Shown here: positions 61,765 to 64,000 of the stretch, piece by piece
How the letters are laid out: each line of letters starts with the position of its first letter
Numbering within the stretch: position 1 is the first letter of the stretch
From: Spirochaetales bacterium
GTDB lineage: Bacteria > Spirochaetota > Leptospiria > Leptospirales > Leptonemataceae
Reading direction: 5' to 3'
Length of the DNA stretch: 64,000 bases
NCBI GenBank assembly: GCA_015075425.1
Contig: JABTUL010000001.1
Span: 1,364,001-1,428,000, forward strand
Notes under the pieces: generated by a model
Databases searched by the model: none
Told to the model about the DNA's origin: nothing
Seen by the model: the letters and a program-made list of their open reading frames with translations, nothing else
Program-made: the position numbers and the translations under genes

Positions 61765-62697
61765 TTACACATTTTCGCCGGTGATCTGAGTAACTTTCTC
61801 GCAGACCGATTTGTGAATTCTGGTGAGCCGTTCGAGGCACAATGTGGCGGTCGGGCGACGATCGGCTTCTATGCGCAGCATATCCTGAAGCAAATCATAC
61901 AGAGCGACATTCTCCGCACCCCGAATCTCGCGCACGTCCAACTCAATTGGATCTGTAATCTTTTCGGGTTCCCTTTGTGGATTGAACCCCTGCAAAAGTT
62001 CGTAGAGTACCGTGCCCAGTTGAAAAATGTCACTTTGCGCGTTTACTTGCACCATTGGATCTTTGGCTCGGGCAACTAACTCCGGTGTCCTGTAGCGAAA
62101 TGGCATCGCGGGGTACGGTGTGTGATGCCGTGGCAAGTCATCCTCATCGTCATCGGATTCCCGTTTCGCGCCGTTGTCATGGAGATCCTTGGCCAAGCCA
62201 AAGTCGGCCAGCTTCGCACCGCTATCATTTACTAGAATATTCTCTGGCTTAATATCGCGATGCACGACGGGTTTTGCCGATCCATGGATGTAAACCAAAG
62301 CCGACAAGCAGTTCAATACGATCCTCAAGGCCCGCACTCGATCGATCCGGTTTTCAAGAACAAGTTGCCGAACCGTCGTCGGGACATATTCCATCAGCGC
62401 AAAAGGGAAGGCCGCAGAATGGGTATTGTATACGCCATCGTCAAACACGCGCACGATCGATGGGTGGTCAAATTCCTTGAGTTTCTTCACTTCTTCCAAG
62501 AAGGCCGCTTTTCGCACCGGATCGCTGATTTTGTGGAAGACCTTGAGTACCATTTGCAGACCAGAGTAGCGGCCGGAAACGCCCGTGACGAGGAAGGCCG
62601 TGCCATTACCCCCCTTGCCGAGAAACCGTTGGTTACAGTAGCGTCCCGACGCTGATTCCACTGCTTGTAGGTGATCTAGAAAAAATCCGTCTCTCAT
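61765..62697 (-). CDS. Hanks-type serine/threonine protein kinase
   Basis: A 310-residue soluble kinase with all core motifs: Gly loop G27-G32 (LGKGGNGTAF), ATP-binding K52 (MVLKVF), alpha-C Glu near 69, HRDIKPEN (catalytic D148, N153), DFG at 165-167, RTPEL as the APE-like box and D223 (SDIFQLG). An acidic insert with four Asp and Glu (SDDDEDD) lies in the activation loop. No transmembrane or sensor domain is present. ATG 62697 has GGAGG eight bases upstream. It follows the DUF4062-like gene, separated by a structured tail. It could signal stress or phage infection together with that gene, which is inference. Confidence 0.92.
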   Translation of the reverse strand: MRDGFFLDHLQAVESASGRYCNQRFLGKGGNGTAFLVTGVSGRYSGLQMVLKVFHKISDPVRKAAFLEEVKKLKEFDHPSIVRVFDDGVYNTHSAAFPFALMEYVPTTVRQLVLENRIDRVRALRIVLNCLSALVYIHGSAKPVVHRDIKPENILVNDSGAKLADFGLAKDLHDNGAKRESDDDEDDLPRHHTPYPAMPFRYRTPELVARAKDPMVQVNAQSDIFQLGTVLYELLQGFNPQREPEKITDPIELDVREIRGAENVALYDLLQDMLRIEADRRPTATLCLERLTRIHKSVCEKVTQITGENV

Positions 62698-62958
62698 GGT
62701 GATACCTCCAAGGCGTTGTTGCGCATAACGACGCGGCTTATCGAAGTTGGGCCGAGAGGCCCAATTTGTCCGCCGTCTGGTTCGGTGCGCGCCATACGCA
62801 CAGACCGAACCGGGCGCGCATCCGCACGACCCTTCACGATTCCGGCTTCCCTCAAAGCTTCTGCAACCATTTTTCCGGGAATGGTGGCCGGGAGAAGACC
62901 ACGGCCGAGCGAACTTGAGCGAAGAGCGAAGGGAGCGAGCGAGCGCTAACCCACAAAG
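62698..62958. repeat. Structured tail of the DUF4062-like gene (cassette-like copy B)
   Basis: 261 bp without a gene. On the minus strand it begins with the stop region AGATAACTTTGTGGGTTAGCG and ends with CGTCGTTATGCGCAACAAC, just before the kinase ribosome site. Outer parts GATAAC and GTTATGC form an inverted pair like integron attC arms. Hairpins TTGGGCC/GGCCCAA and CCATT/AATGG lie within. The middle 86 bp matches copy A. Confidence 0.6.
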
Positions 62959-64000
62959 TTATCTGCCGTGCGGTTCTCCCGTCGCTACCTCTATCTGAAG
63001 TTTGAAGAATTGCGGGGAAGGATACTCACTGCAAATAATCGAGACATTTACAAAGAATGTACCAATTTCCGTTGGTATGATCGCGAATCCGTCAGAATGG
63101 TCGAAATGTGTTTGGCGCGTTTGCAGAAGGGATGCCTTATGCAGTCTCAACGCATGCGGTGCATCAACAGAAATCCAATGGTCCTTATTGTGGAAGAACT
63201 TCAGGGGAGAAGGTGAGAAAGCCGATTCTGGCAAAGAAAATACTCCTTGATAGGGTAAGCCACGGATCCGGGGACGCAACTCAGTCCGTGCGGTTTCGAT
63301 TGGATTTTCGGGAATAGGGCTCTTAGGAAGTGGGAAGAGTTTCTCCACGTCATGTGGATGCGAAGAAACAACATATATAGAGTCGGGAAACGTTAGGTCG
63401 ACAAATATGTCGGTCCCTTTAGCGGTACCTTCATTCGATAGGGTCAACGAAATTTCCTGCTTGGCATTCTTGGCGCAAAGGTATAATCTCATTGATTTCA
63501 AGTAAGTTTGAAATACTTCTGTGGTGGGAAGAGAATTGTTGTAGCGCGAGATGCTGTCCGGAGAAATGAATCCCGCTACATCGGCGGGAATGACTGTCTC
63601 AAGTGAGACGGGTTTCTCTGGCAAGGAGATATTGGGCAAAAACAGAGGAGGCAAAGCGATCATCAGATGCGGTGAACGGTTGTGCCCGGCACTCAGCCGA
63701 TCTAATTCTGCCCTGAGAACTCGATTTTCTCTGCTTAGGGTTGCCATTTCATCTAAGATCTCCGGTGAAGCTGCACGGCTTGCCCGAATATAGCCGATGC
63801 CGGGTTTGCGATCCATTTGTTTTTGCAGGGACAGTGAAACGAGGCGGCCGAGATCCTCGGCATTCCGCCAGAAACCGGCATTTTTCCCGTTCCTCTCAAC
63901 TTTATCGCGGAAGGCATTGAGTTGTTTGAGTTTCATTGGATCGGTCTCATTTTGTGTTCCGGCAGTCGGGGCAGATGGATCTATAAGAAAGGCAAGCACC
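62959..64000 (-). CDS. DUF4062-like protein, N-terminus beyond window
   Basis: 347 codons of a larger frame that continues past the right edge. The start of the visible part, FLIDPSAPTAGTQNETDPMK, LKQLNAFRDKVERNGKNAGF, WRNAEDLGRLVSLSLQKQM, and PGIGYIRAS, matches the end of DUF4062 domains as I remember them. DUF4062 domains occur at the front of several suspected defence and NLR-like proteins. After it comes a coiled coil (ATLSRENRVLRAELDRLSAG) and a beta-rich region of unknown type to the C-terminus. The stop TAA is followed by the structured tail and the kinase gene. Confidence 0.6.
   Translation of the reverse strand, partial: VLAFLIDPSAPTAGTQNETDPMKLKQLNAFRDKVERNGKNAGFWRNAEDLGRLVSLSLQKQMDRKPGIGYIRASRAASPEILDEMATLSRENRVLRAELDRLSAGHNRSPHLMIALPPLFLPNISLPEKPVSLETVIPADVAGFISPDSISRYNNSLPTTEVFQTYLKSMRLYLCAKNAKQEISLTLSNEGTAKGTDIFVDLTFPDSIYVVSSHPHDVEKLFPLPKSPIPENPIETARTELRPRIRGLPYQGVFSLPESAFSPSPLKFFHNKDHWISVDAPHALRLHKASLLQTRQTHFDHSDGFAIIPTEIGTFFVNVSIICSEYPSPQFFKLQIEVATGEPHGR

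Noticed and set aside
1-64000. CRISPR arrays, tRNA, rRNA and known riboswitches
   Set aside because: I looked for regularly spaced short repeats, cloverleaf-like sequences and conserved leader motifs by eye and saw none. The tandem copies at 11713-11989 are too few and too long for CRISPR.

Overview
The window looks like a chromosomal segment of a spirochaete of the order Leptospirales, with a large accessory (plasmid- or island-like) block. The reasons are a spirochaete-style FlgF-like rod protein, many lipoproteins with loose lipoboxes, and an extremely long coiled-coil protein of the kind I remember from Leptospira (TIGR04388-like). The moderately high GC content by eye fits a Leptonema-like genome better than AT-rich pathogenic Leptospira. 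This placement is inference from sequence and memory; no database was searched.

Layout. (1) 1-3185: resident genes, namely an ATP-grasp enzyme, a decayed caspase-like (C13/C14-type) protease gene and a flgF-like flagellar gene. (2) 3166-12005: mobile DNA. It holds a four-gene minus-strand module (TerL-like RNase H-fold protein, small protein, zinc-ribbon protein, DDE transposase) facing an XRE regulator across a three-part palindromic operator. It also holds a DUF6573-like gene, a lipoprotein/XRE pair around two copies of a TATGC-N7-GCATA operator, a catalytic-domain-only tyrosine recombinase, and a decayed integrase-core IS whose 3' end is present three times. (3) 12006-23491: a plasmid-like backbone. 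From right to left on the minus strand it reads primase/helicase, a fused double tyrosine recombinase, ParA, ParB, an antitoxin/ParE pair, an orphan polymorphic-toxin module with a JAMM-like tip, and a candidate immunity gene. A divergent XRE gene and two small conserved-looking genes face the primase, followed by strong hairpins. (4) 23554-41671: small membrane and accessory genes, a secreted lipoprotein, and a 4818-residue secreted giant with a C39-like papain-fold tip, preceded by a small translationally coupled secreted protein. (5) 41848-56920: a tightly packed ten-gene minus-strand operon encoding a TPR lipoprotein, TolC-like channel, HlyD-like adaptor, two Ig-like lipoproteins, two RND pumps, a membrane-anchored SurA-like protein and two small membrane proteins. 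(6) 57287-60131: a five-gene plus-strand operon of exported or membrane proteins, including a formylglycine-generating-enzyme-like (SUMF1) lipoprotein. (7) 60199-64000: a deleted IS21-type element, a dispersed 106-bp repeat, a Hanks-type Ser/Thr kinase gene and a partial DUF4062-like gene. Each of these last two genes is followed by a related roughly 240-bp tail, which recalls integron cassettes.

How it fits together. The most interesting reading is a polymorphic toxin system. The giant protein and the shorter 888-residue protein share a homologous segment but end in different, AT-richer toxin-like tips: a C39-like Cys/His protease in one and a JAMM metalloprotease-like signature in the other. 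Each is followed immediately by a small candidate immunity or accessory gene. The short version lies directly downstream of parA-parB-antitoxin-toxin, as an orphan cassette carried on a mobile backbone whose recombinase is two complete tyrosine recombinases in one polypeptide.
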